DNA of 64,000 nucleotides from Thinopyrum elongatum (taxonomy: Eukaryota; Streptophyta; Magnoliopsida; Poales; Poaceae). Where the stretch lies: the NCBI GenBank assembly GCA_011799875.1, contig CM022302.1, positions 181,094,942-181,158,941 on the forward strand, given 5' to 3'. Position numbers and translations under genes: made by a program. Below the pieces are notes generated by a model. The model worked only from the letters and a program-made list of their open reading frames with translations. It was not told where the DNA came from and searched no databases. The first letter of the stretch is position 1; each line of letters starts with the position of its first letter. This document shows positions 10,927 to 21,563 of this stretch, one piece after another.

Positions 10927-12123
10927 TATAATATACAAAAAGTCACAACGGTACGAAACCGCTAGACGTCCGGTCGCGCGTAGTCATTGCTCCGAGGAGC
11001 GGGTGACATGAACGAACGCTGTTTATAAATCTTTGGTGTCCCATTATGATTGTTTGCACTCGTAGGATGGCGTTGTATCACGATCAATGACGCAGAATAG
11101 TCTTTTTTTTTTAGGATAATGACGCAGAGTAGTCACTACGTGGATGCCGACCCACCTACTGAACTTGTCATCGAATCAGCAGCTGGGGAAGAATACAGAG
11201 ATGGTTCCACAGGTACTGTAATTTCTAAATCAAAACCACAAAGTACGTCTGCCAAATCCTGGCAACGGCCAGCTATATTCGCACCACGAAAACCGTAGCA
11301 GGTTCCTGTCAAACGAGCCTGAAGAAGAAAAGAAAGACTCACACGCATTGACGCATACCACCCATTCCATTCATGATTTGATTGATGGATCTGCTTTTGT
11401 TTGGTTGCAGGAGATCTATCCTTTTCACGTCTGCCTGCCGTAGCAGGACGACGGTTTGAACGCACGGCCACGGCCACTAGAGATGGTAACCAAAACCAAA
11501 TTTCTCCTGCTTTTTGTTACGAAAATCTGCTACACTTTCTTTTTCTTTAATTAATACACTAGTTCGGACCGTGCACGAAAGCGAGGAGGAAATTAAGGGC
11601 ATGCAGCCAACCCGACGAGCAGCCGTGGTGCAAGCAAAGGTGACAAATCTGTTTCCACGTACGTCACCATGGAAGACTCATGCCCTGCTCAAGCAAAGCA
11701 ACGGACCGCTTCAACACCAACCGTGCATCCTTTTTTACCACCCCGTTCTCGCTGTCCGTAGTAAGAACAAAATTTCCATTGACATTTTACATTTGTGGGA
11801 GGTGACAATGCAAGTTTGTGATTGGCCATTAGATGAAAAGAGTATGTAAAACCCCGTATTTTGTTTGTACGTCGAGCATTTTTGGTGACAATGTGCGGTT
11901 TTGGTCGCGGGGGAAAATAGTGGGTATGTATGCACGGATAAACACAGACTCCACTCCATGACGACTATAAGTCACCCAGACGACGAGGCGGGCGGCTCAT
12001 CGGGCGGCCGGTACGCGACAGCATATAGCTGCGTGCAAACGCGATAGCAACTACGTGTCACTCGCTCTCGGTCGCCATCCATCTCTCCTCCTGATCGAGA
12101 ATTCAATTCACCTGAGAGAAAAC
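10927..12123 (+). promoter_or_regulatory. Upstream region of the receptor kinase gene
   Basis: This is non-repetitive sequence between the last DNA-element-like terminus and the kinase start codon, and the likely promoter and 5' leader lie here. A TATAA occurs at 11966-11970, about 155 bases before the ATG. The leader between them is rich in CG-containing triplets. No further control site can be assigned from sequence alone. Confidence 0.45.
11966..11970 (+). promoter_or_regulatory. Candidate TATA box
   Basis: TATAA in the context GACTATAAGTC is the best-placed TATA-like site for the kinase gene. It would give a 5' leader of roughly 120 bases if transcription starts about 30 bases downstream. 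Confidence 0.35.
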
Positions 12124-14607
12124 ATGTCGCCGACGGTCGCCGCTTTCGCTCTCGTTGCGCTCTGCTTCGCTCATTCCTGCCCGGTAGCAGCGGCGGCGGC
12201 GGAGACGGACACCGTCTCGGCGCGGCGGCCGCTGCGGGGCAGCGACACGGTGGTCTCGGCGCAGGGCAAGTTCGCGGCCGGGCTCTTCAGCCCCGGCAGC
12301 TCCGGCCGGTTCTACCTCGGCGTATGGTACAAGAACATCCCCGTCCAGACCGTCATCTGGGTCGGCAACCGCGGGAGCCCTCTGTCCAGCGCCGAGTCCG
12401 CCGAGCTCCGGGTGTCCCGCGACGACGGCAGCCTCGAGCTCGTCGGCGCCAGCGAGGGCGTCGTGTGGTCGTCGTCGAGGTTGAACCTGTCGGAGGGATC
12501 GGACAACAACACCGCGGTGATCCGTGACGACGGCAACCTGGTCCTCCTCGGCGGCGGCAACTCCTCCAACGTGCTCTGGCAGAGCTTCGACCACCCGACG
12601 GACACGCTGGTGCCGGGGGCGTGGCTCGGGGAGAACAAGCTCACCGGCGAGTACCAGGGGCTCACGTCGTGGCGGAACGCCGAGGACCCCGCGCCGGGCA
12701 TGTTCAGCAACACCGTCGACCGCAACGGCACCAGCGAGTTCTTCTACTTCTGGAACCGGACGCGCGTTTACTGGCGGAGCGGCGTCTGGACGGGCCGCGT
12801 CTTCGCGCTTGTGCCGGAGGCGGTCAACAACGTGCTCTTCAACCAGACCTACGTCGAGACGCCGGAGTACCGGCGGCTCAGCTGGGCGCTCTACGACAAC
12901 GCGACGATCACGCGCCAGGTGTTCGAGGGTACGGGGCAGGCCAAACAGTACATCTGGGTGCCCGCCAGCCAGCGCTGGCAGTTCTTCTGGGCCGCGCCCA
13001 CCGTGCAGTGCGACGCGTACGCCGTCTGCGGCGCCTTCGGCGTCTGCGACCAGAGGAGCCAGCCGTCCTGCCGGTGCCCGCCCGGGTTCGTGCCGGCGTT
13101 GGAGCAGGACTGGGCGCTCAGCGACTGGACCGGCGGGTGCCGCCGGAACTCGTCGCTCGCGTGCGCGCGCAGCGCCAACGGGTCGTCGTCCACGTCCACG
13201 GACGGGTTCCTGGCGCTGCCCAACGTTAAGCTCCCCGACGACTCGCTCGCCGTGGGCGCCCAGAGCAAAACAGAGTGCGAGTCGGCTTGCCTCGACAACT
13301 GCTCTTGCCAGGCCTACACCTTCTCCGGCGGCGGCCGGTGCGCCGTCTGGCACGGCGAGTTCCGCAACCTTCAGCAGCTTTACGCCGACGACTCTGGGGC
13401 CTCGGGGTCGTTGGACATGTATCTCCGGCTTTCAGAATCAGGACTGCAAGATTTGAGCAGAGCAAACGAGAAGAAAGGGGGGCTACCACTGCAGCTTGTC
13501 GTCGGAATCGTGTTGGCATGTGTGGCAGCGGCATTGATCGCATCGGCGCTGCTGGCCTGGTTCCTTCTTTCCAGGAGGAGGCGGCGGCGTCGGCTGGACA
13601 GCATGGCGAACCAGGCCGGCTCCTCCTTGGCCGTGTACAGCTACGGCGACCTCCGCGCCGCCACCAAGAACTTCTCGGACCGGCTGGGCGGCGGAGGCTT
13701 CGGCTCCGTGTACCGCGGCGTCCTGAAGAGCGGGGACACCGTCACCGAGGTGGCGGTCAAGAAGCTGGAAGGGCTCCGGCAGGGCGACAAGCAGTTCCGG
13801 ACGGAGGTGAACACGCTCGGGCGCATCCAGCACGTCAACCTCGTCCGGCTCCTGGGCTTCTGCTCGTCGGCCGACGAGAAGCTGCTCGTCTACGAGTACA
13901 TGCCCAACGGCTCCCTCGAGGGCTACCTCTTCAAGGGCAGCGGCGGCTCGTGTCCGAGCTGGCGCGACCGCTATGGCATCATGCTCGGCGTCGCCAGAGG
14001 GCTGGCGTATCTGCACGACGGCTGCCGCGAGTGCATCATACACTGCGACGTGAAGCCGGAGAACATACTGCTGGACAAGGACCTGTGCGTGAAGCTCGCC
14101 GACTTCGGAATGGCGAAGCTCGTGGGGAGGGACTTCAGCCGCGCCCTGACGACGATGCGGGGCACCATTGGATACCTGGCACCGGAGTGGATCTCCGGGC
14201 TGCCCATCAGCGCCAAGGCGGACGTGTACAGCTTCGGGATGGTGCTCTTCGAGCTCATCTCGGGCCGGCGCAACACCGACAGTTCCGGCGGCGGCGGGAG
14301 GGACAGCGGCGATGATGCCAGCGATGCCACGGAGGTGGAGGCAGGGCGGCCTGTGTCGACGTTCTTCCCGGTGTGGGCCGCGGGGAAGGTGGCTTTGGGG
14401 GAGGCCGGCGCCGTGGCGGACCCTCGTCTGCGCGGGGACGTGAGGGGGGAGGAGCTGGAGCGGGCGTGCAGGGTGGCGTGCTGGTGCATCCAGGACCAGG
14501 AGGCGCACCGGCCGACCATGGCGCAGGCCGTGCAGGCACTGGAGGGCGTCGTGCACGTAGACATGCCGCCAATGCCGCGGACGCTGCAGAACCTGACGCT
14601 GGCGTGA
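12124..14607 (+). CDS. G-type lectin S-receptor-like Ser/Thr kinase
   Basis: An intact, intronless 827-residue receptor kinase. The start is the first ATG in frame and gives a typical signal peptide (about residues 1-26). The ectodomain has a B-type lectin domain (about 30-150, WVGNR at 79-83), an S-locus glycoprotein region (WRSGVWTG from 217), an EGF-like Cys cluster (C296-C318) and a PAN domain (C385, C389, C393, C395, C406). A membrane helix spans about 457-482, followed by an Arg-rich stop-transfer run. The kinase has a Gly loop (GGGGFGSV, 522-529), VAVK (K546), HCD (640-642), DFG (660-662) and APEW. HCD in place of HRD marks a non-RD kinase, a type often linked to immune signalling. A Gly/Asp/Ser-rich insert lies near 720-745. 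Closest in layout to the SD2-5 / At2g19130-like group. Ligand unknown. Confidence 0.94.
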   Translation: MSPTVAAFALVALCFAHSCPVAAAAAETDTVSARRPLRGSDTVVSAQGKFAAGLFSPGSSGRFYLGVWYKNIPVQTVIWVGNRGSPLSSAESAELRVSRDDGSLELVGASEGVVWSSSRLNLSEGSDNNTAVIRDDGNLVLLGGGNSSNVLWQSFDHPTDTLVPGAWLGENKLTGEYQGLTSWRNAEDPAPGMFSNTVDRNGTSEFFYFWNRTRVYWRSGVWTGRVFALVPEAVNNVLFNQTYVETPEYRRLSWALYDNATITRQVFEGTGQAKQYIWVPASQRWQFFWAAPTVQCDAYAVCGAFGVCDQRSQPSCRCPPGFVPALEQDWALSDWTGGCRRNSSLACARSANGSSSTSTDGFLALPNVKLPDDSLAVGAQSKTECESACLDNCSCQAYTFSGGGRCAVWHGEFRNLQQLYADDSGASGSLDMYLRLSESGLQDLSRANEKKGGLPLQLVVGIVLACVAAALIASALLAWFLLSRRRRRRRLDSMANQAGSSLAVYSYGDLRAATKNFSDRLGGGGFGSVYRGVLKSGDTVTEVAVKKLEGLRQGDKQFRTEVNTLGRIQHVNLVRLLGFCSSADEKLLVYEYMPNGSLEGYLFKGSGGSCPSWRDRYGIMLGVARGLAYLHDGCRECIIHCDVKPENILLDKDLCVKLADFGMAKLVGRDFSRALTTMRGTIGYLAPEWISGLPISAKADVYSFGMVLFELISGRRNTDSSGGGGRDSGDDASDATEVEAGRPVSTFFPVWAAGKVALGEAGAVADPRLRGDVRGEELERACRVACWCIQDQEAHRPTMAQAVQALEGVVHVDMPPMPRTLQNLTLA

Positions 14608-14900
14608 TGCGGGGCGTGGGTTCCACTCCGGCCGGCGACGTTAAAAATCATCCTCCCGCATCAGGAAAGCATCAAGCTGGATCGTTGATGAATGATACCA
14701 CCTCAGTTCAGTTTGTAGATAGGTACAGTACTATGTGATATGATCCGAGAGATTAGAAGAGCATGAAACTCATGACAACGGAGGACTAACGATTGGAAAT
14801 ACGGGACCAACTATGGAGTAGACTGAAAACAAATGGTGCAAGTCGATTTCTCCGCGGTCAAATAGATACTTACGGAACGCTATACAAGGTGAAATAGATG
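14608..14900 (+). other. 3' flank of the kinase gene
   Basis: This is the likely 3' UTR and downstream sequence after the TGA at 14605-14607. No classical AATAAA signal is obvious within the first 250 bases. Nothing repetitive is recognised. Confidence 0.4.
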
Positions 14901-14915
14901 AAATATACACATAGA

Positions 14916-15320
14916 CTAGTTTTTGAATCTTGGCGTGGATCGGGGTCCACGATCCGCGTGCCCTCGTCCCTGCGTGCCACAAATCTCCCCCCTATTGTTT
15001 GAACCAGATCTAGGGTTGTTGCGAATGTTGGGGTTGGGGTTTCTATTGTCGAAGTTGGACCAGTTGTTGTTGGAGTTGCAAAAGCCACCATCATCTAGCT
15101 TGAGAAGTCCATGGGTTAGGAGCACCCGCATCAGAACTGCCTTGAGGAGGCCAAGAAGGAGCCGTCATCGCGTACCTCCGGTCCTCCTCCTTGTACCACA
15201 CCGGCAGCGAGCCAGAGCACATGACGCCCGCGCTCTTCCCGCTCCCTTTGGAGCTTCCAGTGAAGCTTAGTTTTGTCACGAATCTGGTCCAACATATCTT
15301 CTCTGCCATCATCGAAGCGA
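14916..15320 (-). pseudogene. Broken coding-like fragment, identity unknown
   Basis: On the - strand, adjacent short open stretches in different frames (15091-15312 and 14916-15131) read a Trp/Pro/Ser-rich peptide and then an Asn-rich one (NSNNNWSNFDNRNPNPNIRN). Codon use and composition are unlike the surrounding AT-rich DNA, and no continuous frame exists. It could be a decayed exon of a host gene or a fragment carried by a transposon. Confidence 0.3.
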
Positions 15321-15369
15321 CGCTTTTGTTTTGGGAGCCTTCTAAGGCTCAGGCTCCCTATAGCTCTTC

Positions 15370-15840
15370 GACGTGGTTTTCTCTGGTTTATTTTCGGCCA
15401 GGTTCTGAGTTTTTTTTTCGTTTTACCTTTTGGCGTATCAAATTCTTAAAAAATGTGAACCTTTTCCATATCCTAGAGCTTTTTTACATTTTTTTCCTAT
15501 ATCATGCACATTTTTTGAAATCACAAATTCTTTTCAAATTTGTGAACTATTTTTAAATTCACGAACTTTTTTTAGTTCATGAACTCCTTCAAATTTCCAA
15601 ATTTCAAATTTTGTTAACTCTTTTTTTTAAATTCAGGACTTTCAAAAAATTCCAGAACCTTTTCAAATTCACAATTTATATTTATTTCGAATTTATGAAA
15701 TTCTCCATATTGGTGATTTTTTTTGAATTCACGAACTGTTTTCAAATTTCATGATTTTTTAATTTCATGATATTGTTACAAATCCATTATGTGTTTTCAA
15801 ATTCATGAACATTTTTTAATGATTTTTGGGTGAACTTTTT
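15370..15840. repeat. AT-rich block of short degenerate repeats
   Basis: The region is built of variants of a phrase like TTTTTTGAAATTCATGAACA recurring every 20-30 bases. It is followed by about 500 bases of ordinary composition (15841-16340) with no recognised feature. The same repeat style fills most of 16390-20640. Confidence 0.5.
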
Positions 15841-16339
15841 GTAAAAGTCAACAATCAACAACCTGGCCAACTGTTCTGGGTTGTGGTCAACGGTCAGCCA
15901 GCTACATGGTATTAAGCGACCTACCATGAAGCGATTAACTACGATCGTAGGTCGGAGAACAATGGATCATTTGTGGTCCATCTCTGAGAACAATGCCACC
16001 AAAACAAATGTAGGAAACGAACTAATGGGCCGGAAGATAGAACTAACGAAGGGATGGAGGGTGTGTCGTTGTACGGTTTATGCAATATTTGGTGCTATAA
16101 GCACCAAACAAGAATCAGGTTCAAGGTAACCTTTCAGTATCCATAAGTACCCAACGGAGTGGGTCAACTTGTGTCTAGAGATCAAGCCGGTCGAGATGGA
16201 CTGAATAGCAACATAATTTGAAAGGCCCACAAATGCTCCTTGACCGACGGATAACACCTGCAGGGGCAATCCTAGTTGCGCGCAGATCACTGGATAGCGA
16301 CCATGCGTTCACCCCCAACCTCCCCGCACCTACATTTTT

Positions 16340-18260
16340 GGATCGACCCAACTAGTGTTTTCCGGTTTTAAGAAGGTTCTACAACCTTCCCATGCCAATT
16401 TTTTTCACCTTTTTTTGTCTTTTTGTCATTTTTATGCCTTTTCATTTTCATTCTTTCCTTTTTTATTTCTTTTATTGGCATTTGTTTTTTCTTTTATTTT
16501 TATTTCCTAACACCATTCAAATTTTGTGAACAATTTTTTGAAATCATGAACATTTATCGATTTTGTGAACGTTATTAAAGTAATCATGAACTTTTTAAAA
16601 TTCCCAAATATTTATTAAGAATGTTAACTTTTTGTAAATTTGTGAACATTTCTTAAATTTTTTGAATATTTTATCGAACAGCATGATCATTTTTTTGAAT
16701 CAGTAATCATTTTTGAATCTACAAACATTTTCTTTGGAAACAAGTTTTTAAATTTCCGAACATTTTTTATAATGCATGAACAATTTTCCGACTTCAAGTA
16801 GATTTTTTAATCGACGCCATTTTCTGTAATTCAGGAACATTCTTTTATTTTTATAAAATTATTTTGAAACACCACGAACATTTTTTCATCCGCGAACATT
16901 TGTTCAAAATCAATTACTTTTTTTGAATTCGTGATCATTTTTTTCAATTAGGAAAACTTTTTTTAATTCAAGCACAATTTTCGAATTTGTGAATAGTTTT
17001 CTAATTCTAGAACGATTTTTCAAACTCGTGAACATTTTTTGAATTAGATTTTTTTTGTGTAAAATTCTGACAATAATTTGAAATTCAGAGCTGGTTTGCA
17101 CAGGGCAGCTCACCTGGGCTGGCCCATTTACTGTGGCTCATCCGTCGCGTGCTAGCGATAAGACTCGAACACGTTCGTAGTTGCGCGCCTTGCGCTAGCC
17201 ATAGAGACTGGCTAACTCAAGTGCAAGGTATGCAGCGCGAAAATTAAAGAACCCAACGACAACTGTAAAACTTAAAAACAAGAGCCACACCGAAAGTAGT
17301 ACCTCAGATTGTGTAAAAAAAGGCAGCTCGATATATATGAATCATAAGCCGCTGCAGATTTAATCTTTTTCTAAAATGCCGAATGTGATTGTTTTTGAAA
17401 CGCGGACATTATTTGGGAAACTCATTATTTTTACGGAAAAAAGGAACAAATTGAATAGGGGAACATTTTTTGAAATTACAAACAAGTTTTTGGAAACGCA
17501 AAACATTTTCTGAAAAACAAGATTATTTTTGAAAACTTGAACATTTTTTAAAATTACAAACTATGTTTAGAAAAATGTAAAACGTTTTTTGAAATTATCC
17601 CGAACATTTTTTGATTTTGCAGTTTTTTCAACGTGAACATTTTTTAAATTTGTCAACAAATTTCCAAAACAGTAGAATTTTTTGAATTTTTGAACAATTT
17701 TGGAGAATACCAAAATTTTCTTTAGTTGCCTAACTTTTTTGAATTTGTGAACAAAATTTAAAAATTCGAACATTTTTTAACTTGTGAACAAATTTTGATT
17801 CATGAACATTTCTTTAATATGTGAACAAATGTTAAATATGGGAAACATTTGTATTGAAATTCTTAAACATTTTTTGTAAATAAAGTTGAAAATGCAAATA
17901 GTTTTTGAAATTTCTAAGCTTTTAAGATTTTCTGATTTTTTTAAAAAGAAGCGGCAAAATTGAAATTCTAAACTTTTCATAATTTTCAAATATTTTTTGA
18001 AATAAAGCAAAGAAAATTTGAAATTATAAACTTCTTAGAATTTCTGAATATAACATTTTCTTTAATTTAAAATAATTATGAAAAAGAAAAATTAAAAGTG
18101 GAATAAAGTAAAAAAAGAAAAAAAAGAAAATAATAAATAAATAAATAGCGAAAAAGAAGAGAAAAAAAGGAAACGAAAAAGAAACTGTAAAATAAAACGG
18201 TTTCAGGAATCTACTAGAAGGCTCCCAAAACCGGAAAAAACTGCCTAGAAACACAAACAT
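16340..18260. repeat. Fold-back-like AT-rich unit 1
   Basis: The left edge contains CCGGTTTTAAGAAGGTTCTA (about 16360). The right edge (about 18205-18237) contains its approximate inverse, CTAGAAGGCTCCCAAAACCGG. Between them are two arms of GAACATTTTTTGAA-type repeats around a GC-richer core (17100-17300). This suggests a DNA element with long, diverged inverted arms. I cannot assign it to a superfamily, and no transposase is visible. Confidence 0.35.
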
Positions 18261-18704
18261 AAGGGGGAGCTCCTGTTTGGCGCCCTCAGCGCCCCTTAAA
18301 CTAGTTGACACTCCCAGGGGACCTGTAGCGGGCCGGCACATTAACTTGCACTGAAACACAGCGAAACACGAAAGAAAAGAAAAAAAAGCCTGATTGGTTA
18401 TTCGGGAGAAGCAGGTTTTCGAACCGCGGACGGGACCATGGAAGCCGTAGCCGGTAACCAATAAGTCCTCCTCATTTTTTTTGGGTTCGATCCCTCGTTC
18501 ATGCACTTTTTTGACGGTTCTCTAAAAACAGAAGAAGAAAAAGAAGCAAAACTGGCCGAGCCCAGCTAACGCGGCTGTAGGCGCCCGTTTGCAAATTGCA
18601 CTGTAACGGGCGCCTGCAGCGCTAAATAGGAATTGGGCGATTCCTATATGACGCGCGCGAGCGTCAAACCGTCGCCGCTTCGCTGAAGCAAAGAAACCGA
18701 TCGA

Positions 18705-19825
18705 CACGATATGGGCCAGCCCACTTGGAGCGAGGAACTGGTTTTGGGAAACTTCCAAAAGGTTCCCTCAATCGAGTTTTTTTGGTTTTCTTCATTACTT
18801 TTATTAATCATTTTCTTTTTCTTTTTTTCTTCTTATTTTTCCTTTCTTTTCTTTTTTGTACTTGTTGTGTTTATTTTTCCTTTTTCTTTTTTTGTTTTCC
18901 ATAAATTCAAAATATCCAAAGCATGTTCAGATATTTTGAAATTCGTTTGACTTTTCAAAAAATGTTTTTCAAAATTCCAAATTTTGTTCATGTTTTCGAA
19001 TTTTGCTCACGTTTCGAAAATAGTTTTGAATTCCAATTTGTGTTCACCGTATTGAGGAAAAATGTTCACCATACATTGAAAAAATGTTTAGTGTGTATAA
19101 AAAAATGTTTATCATGTATAGAAATTTTGTTCAGCATGCATTCAAAAAGAGTTCATCGTATTTAAAAAAAAATGTTCAGTGTGTATTTGAATATTGTTCA
19201 CCATTCATTGAAAAAATGTTTAGTGTGTATAAAAAATGTTCATCGTGTATAGAAATTTTGTTCAGCATGCATTCAAAAAAAGTTCAGCGTATTTTAAGAA
19301 AATGTTCAATGTGTATTCTAAATTCGCTTTCTAAAAATTATTCACAGTACAAAAAAAGTATTCAGATTTTGAAATTTGTTCAATTTTTGAAAAACATAGT
19401 TCACGTTTAAAAGAAAAAGAATATTCAAAATTTGTGTACGATTTTCGAAACATTGTTTGCATATTTAAGATTTCCATTTTTCAAGAATTAATGGAAAATG
19501 ATGAAAAACCCCGGATCTACCATTTGGGCTGGTCCTTTAAAACAAACGCCGTTTTCAGGGCATACACAATTAGTATCCCAGCTGGCTAGCTTCGTTAGGA
19601 TCCAGCGCTAGGTCGGGAGAACGAGTCCCATTGCGTTCGTTTTTGTTTTTCAATTACCGCGTTCGCCCGAGGCTTCGTTTGGGCCGGCCCATTCGCGCGT
19701 CAGCTTTAGCGAAACCACCTCGTTTTGACGCACACGAGCGTCGAGCAGGAGCTCCCTAGGAATTGCCAACATAAGGTTCCCAAAACCGATATCGATGAAA
19801 CGCTAAATGGGCCGACCCACGCATG
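18705..19825. repeat. Fold-back-like AT-rich unit 2
   Basis: The left edge has GGGCCAGCCCA and then GGTTTTGGGAAACTT (18713-18763). The right edge has AAGGTTCCCAAAACC and then TGGGCCGACCCA (about 19771-19820), which is the inverse order. The interior is AT-rich short repeats. It resembles unit 1 in organisation. Confidence 0.35.
19064..19327 (+). repeat. Tandem duplication, period about 132 bp
   Basis: A 132-base segment beginning GTTCACCATACATTGAAAAA at 19064 recurs from 19196 (GTTCACCATTCATTG) with a few substitutions. It lies within the AT-rich block and codes for nothing recognisable. Confidence 0.6.
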
Positions 19826-20635
19826 AACGGTAGCTGGATCCCTTCTGTGAAATTGACGCACCTTTTTTTTTTGAGAAACAGCCACAACTTGTCGCAAAGA
19901 GCGGCAAATAGGGTTTTCGCTCCCCACCTGCGCAGGGCGGATGCTATTCCCCGCATACGTCGAGGAATAGAGATATTCTTGTCCTTAAGTATAGGCTGGC
20001 CTTTTTCGGGTTTTTTTGCCCACTGGTAAATGGGGAAAACATTTTCTGAGCCAGTTTTTTACCTACTTTTTTGTCATTTCATTTTTTTCAAGTTCACATT
20101 TTGTTTAATTATTGATTTTTTTTTCAAATTCGCATCCTAGTATAATTATCACGAATATGTTTTGAATTAATAAACTTTCTAGAAATTCGCAAGAAAGTTT
20201 TCAATTCATCATTTTTTGAAAGTTTTGCACATATTTTTGAATTTGGGAACATAATTTGAAATATGTGAACATTCTTTTGAAAGTCATGGATATTTTTTTA
20301 AACTAGTGAACATTATTCGATTTGGATAACAATTTTCGAAATTCATAAACATTTTTAAATCCTAAACATTTTTTTTGAATTTTGCGTGCATTTTTTAAAC
20401 TTGTGAACAATTTTTGAAATTAGTGAATATTTTTCAAACTCACAAACAATTTTGAACTTTATGAACACTTTCTTGAATCCGTGAACATATTTTTGAACTC
20501 ATGAATATTTTTTTAATCCGTGAACTTTCTTTTGAATTAACAAACCTGTTAAAAAATCATGAACTATTTCAAGAATTGATGAACTTTCTTAAATCGAGAA
20601 CAATTTTTTTTGAAATTTGTGTCGGGGGAGAGCAA
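19826..20635. repeat. AT-rich block of short degenerate repeats
   Basis: After a short GC-richer lead (19826-19960), this block again consists of GTGAACATTTTTTGAAATT-like phrases. It ends abruptly at the GC-rich fragment beginning near 20636. Confidence 0.45.
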
Positions 20636-20990
20636 GCCAAAATCGCCAGCGCGAGCGCACGATGCTTGTGTGGACTACCATCCCGACCTCACGGAGTGCC
20701 ACCAAGGCCACTGTCGCGCCGAAGTCCAACCACCACAGAACCCAAGATCCCCGCCCCTGCTCCAAGGGCTCGTCATCCTCTGCATCATAATCACACACCT
20801 CACCCCAAGGCCCAGAATTTGTTGCGGCCACCATGCAGGGAGACAAGGTCGCCGAAGAGGAGGAAAGGAGGAAGAAAACCATGATGAAGGTTGTGGATGG
20901 GGAAGATGGGGCGGTGGGCGAGTCACCATGAGAAGAGAGAGGAGAGCACCTCCATAGCCACGGTCCTCAGGGTCCAGGGTCACTAAGATG
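20636..20990. other. GC-rich fragment, possible exon relic
   Basis: This compact GC-rich island lies between AT-rich repeats. Open frames exist on both strands (20589-20882 on -, 20610-20957 on +), with no recognised domain. The sharp composition change suggests a captured gene piece. Confidence 0.25.
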
Positions 20991-21119
20991 TACGAATCAA
21001 ACGAGGAGACAATCGCTTGTCATCATTTTTTTGGCTGTAAAATGTGAACTCTCCGGCCATCATCACAACAACACAAATTATGAACAGAACTGCAAAAATC
21101 TCAAGCTCGATCGTTGGGC

Positions 21120-21260
21120 CCTCCTATTTTTTAGAAACTAGGAATACCCCCGGCCTATACATTAAGTGATGCACACATCCATTCATTTAAGTGAAGGAGT
21201 ATCAAAGAAAGAGTAACATCTCAACTACGTAAACAAAATCAAAGAAGTACACGAATAGCC
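21120..21260 (-). mobile_element. LINE-like 3' tail fragment
   Basis: TATTTTTTAGAAACTAGGAATACCCCCGGCCTATACATTAAG-type sequence matches, in reverse, the A-rich tail preceded by a GGCCGGGGG phrase seen at the 3' ends of grass LINEs. Only the tail is present. Identification is from memory. Confidence 0.35.
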
Positions 21261-21563
21261 ACAACCGGCAAAATAGGACACAATGCCTAAACAACTACCA
21301 TGTTATTGGACTGTCATTCAAACTGGCTGTATGTAGCCCCTACCGTCTCCCATAAGTTGTACCCTGTCGGTGCACTAGGAACGGGGTCCCTAGTACTCCT
21401 GACTTGTGCACGGACGGTAGTAGCATGCCTAGCAAAGGACCTTCACTACTTGCTTGCAGGGCCGCCTCCTCGCCGGCGACGCTCCTTCCCGCTGCTCGGC
21501 CTCATCGATCTAGGCAGGTAATCCACACCTGACCCCCATCCTCCTCCTCCTTCTACATCACAC

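Noticed and set aside
12055..12123. Upstream extension of the kinase frame to position 12055
   Set aside because: The codon at 12055 is GTG, not ATG, and the added residues would bury the signal peptide. The ATG at 12124 is the natural start.
12103..14651. Long frames antisense to the kinase (for example 12103-13353 and 13483-14556 on -)
   Set aside because: They are Arg/Ala/Pro-rich shadows of a very GC-rich coding strand, with no recognisable domain.
17140..17200. tRNA-like A and B box match on the - strand (GTTCGAGTC near 17165)
   Set aside because: The boxes are only about 24 bases apart and no cloverleaf or CCA-adjacent end can be formed. A decayed SINE is possible but not supported.
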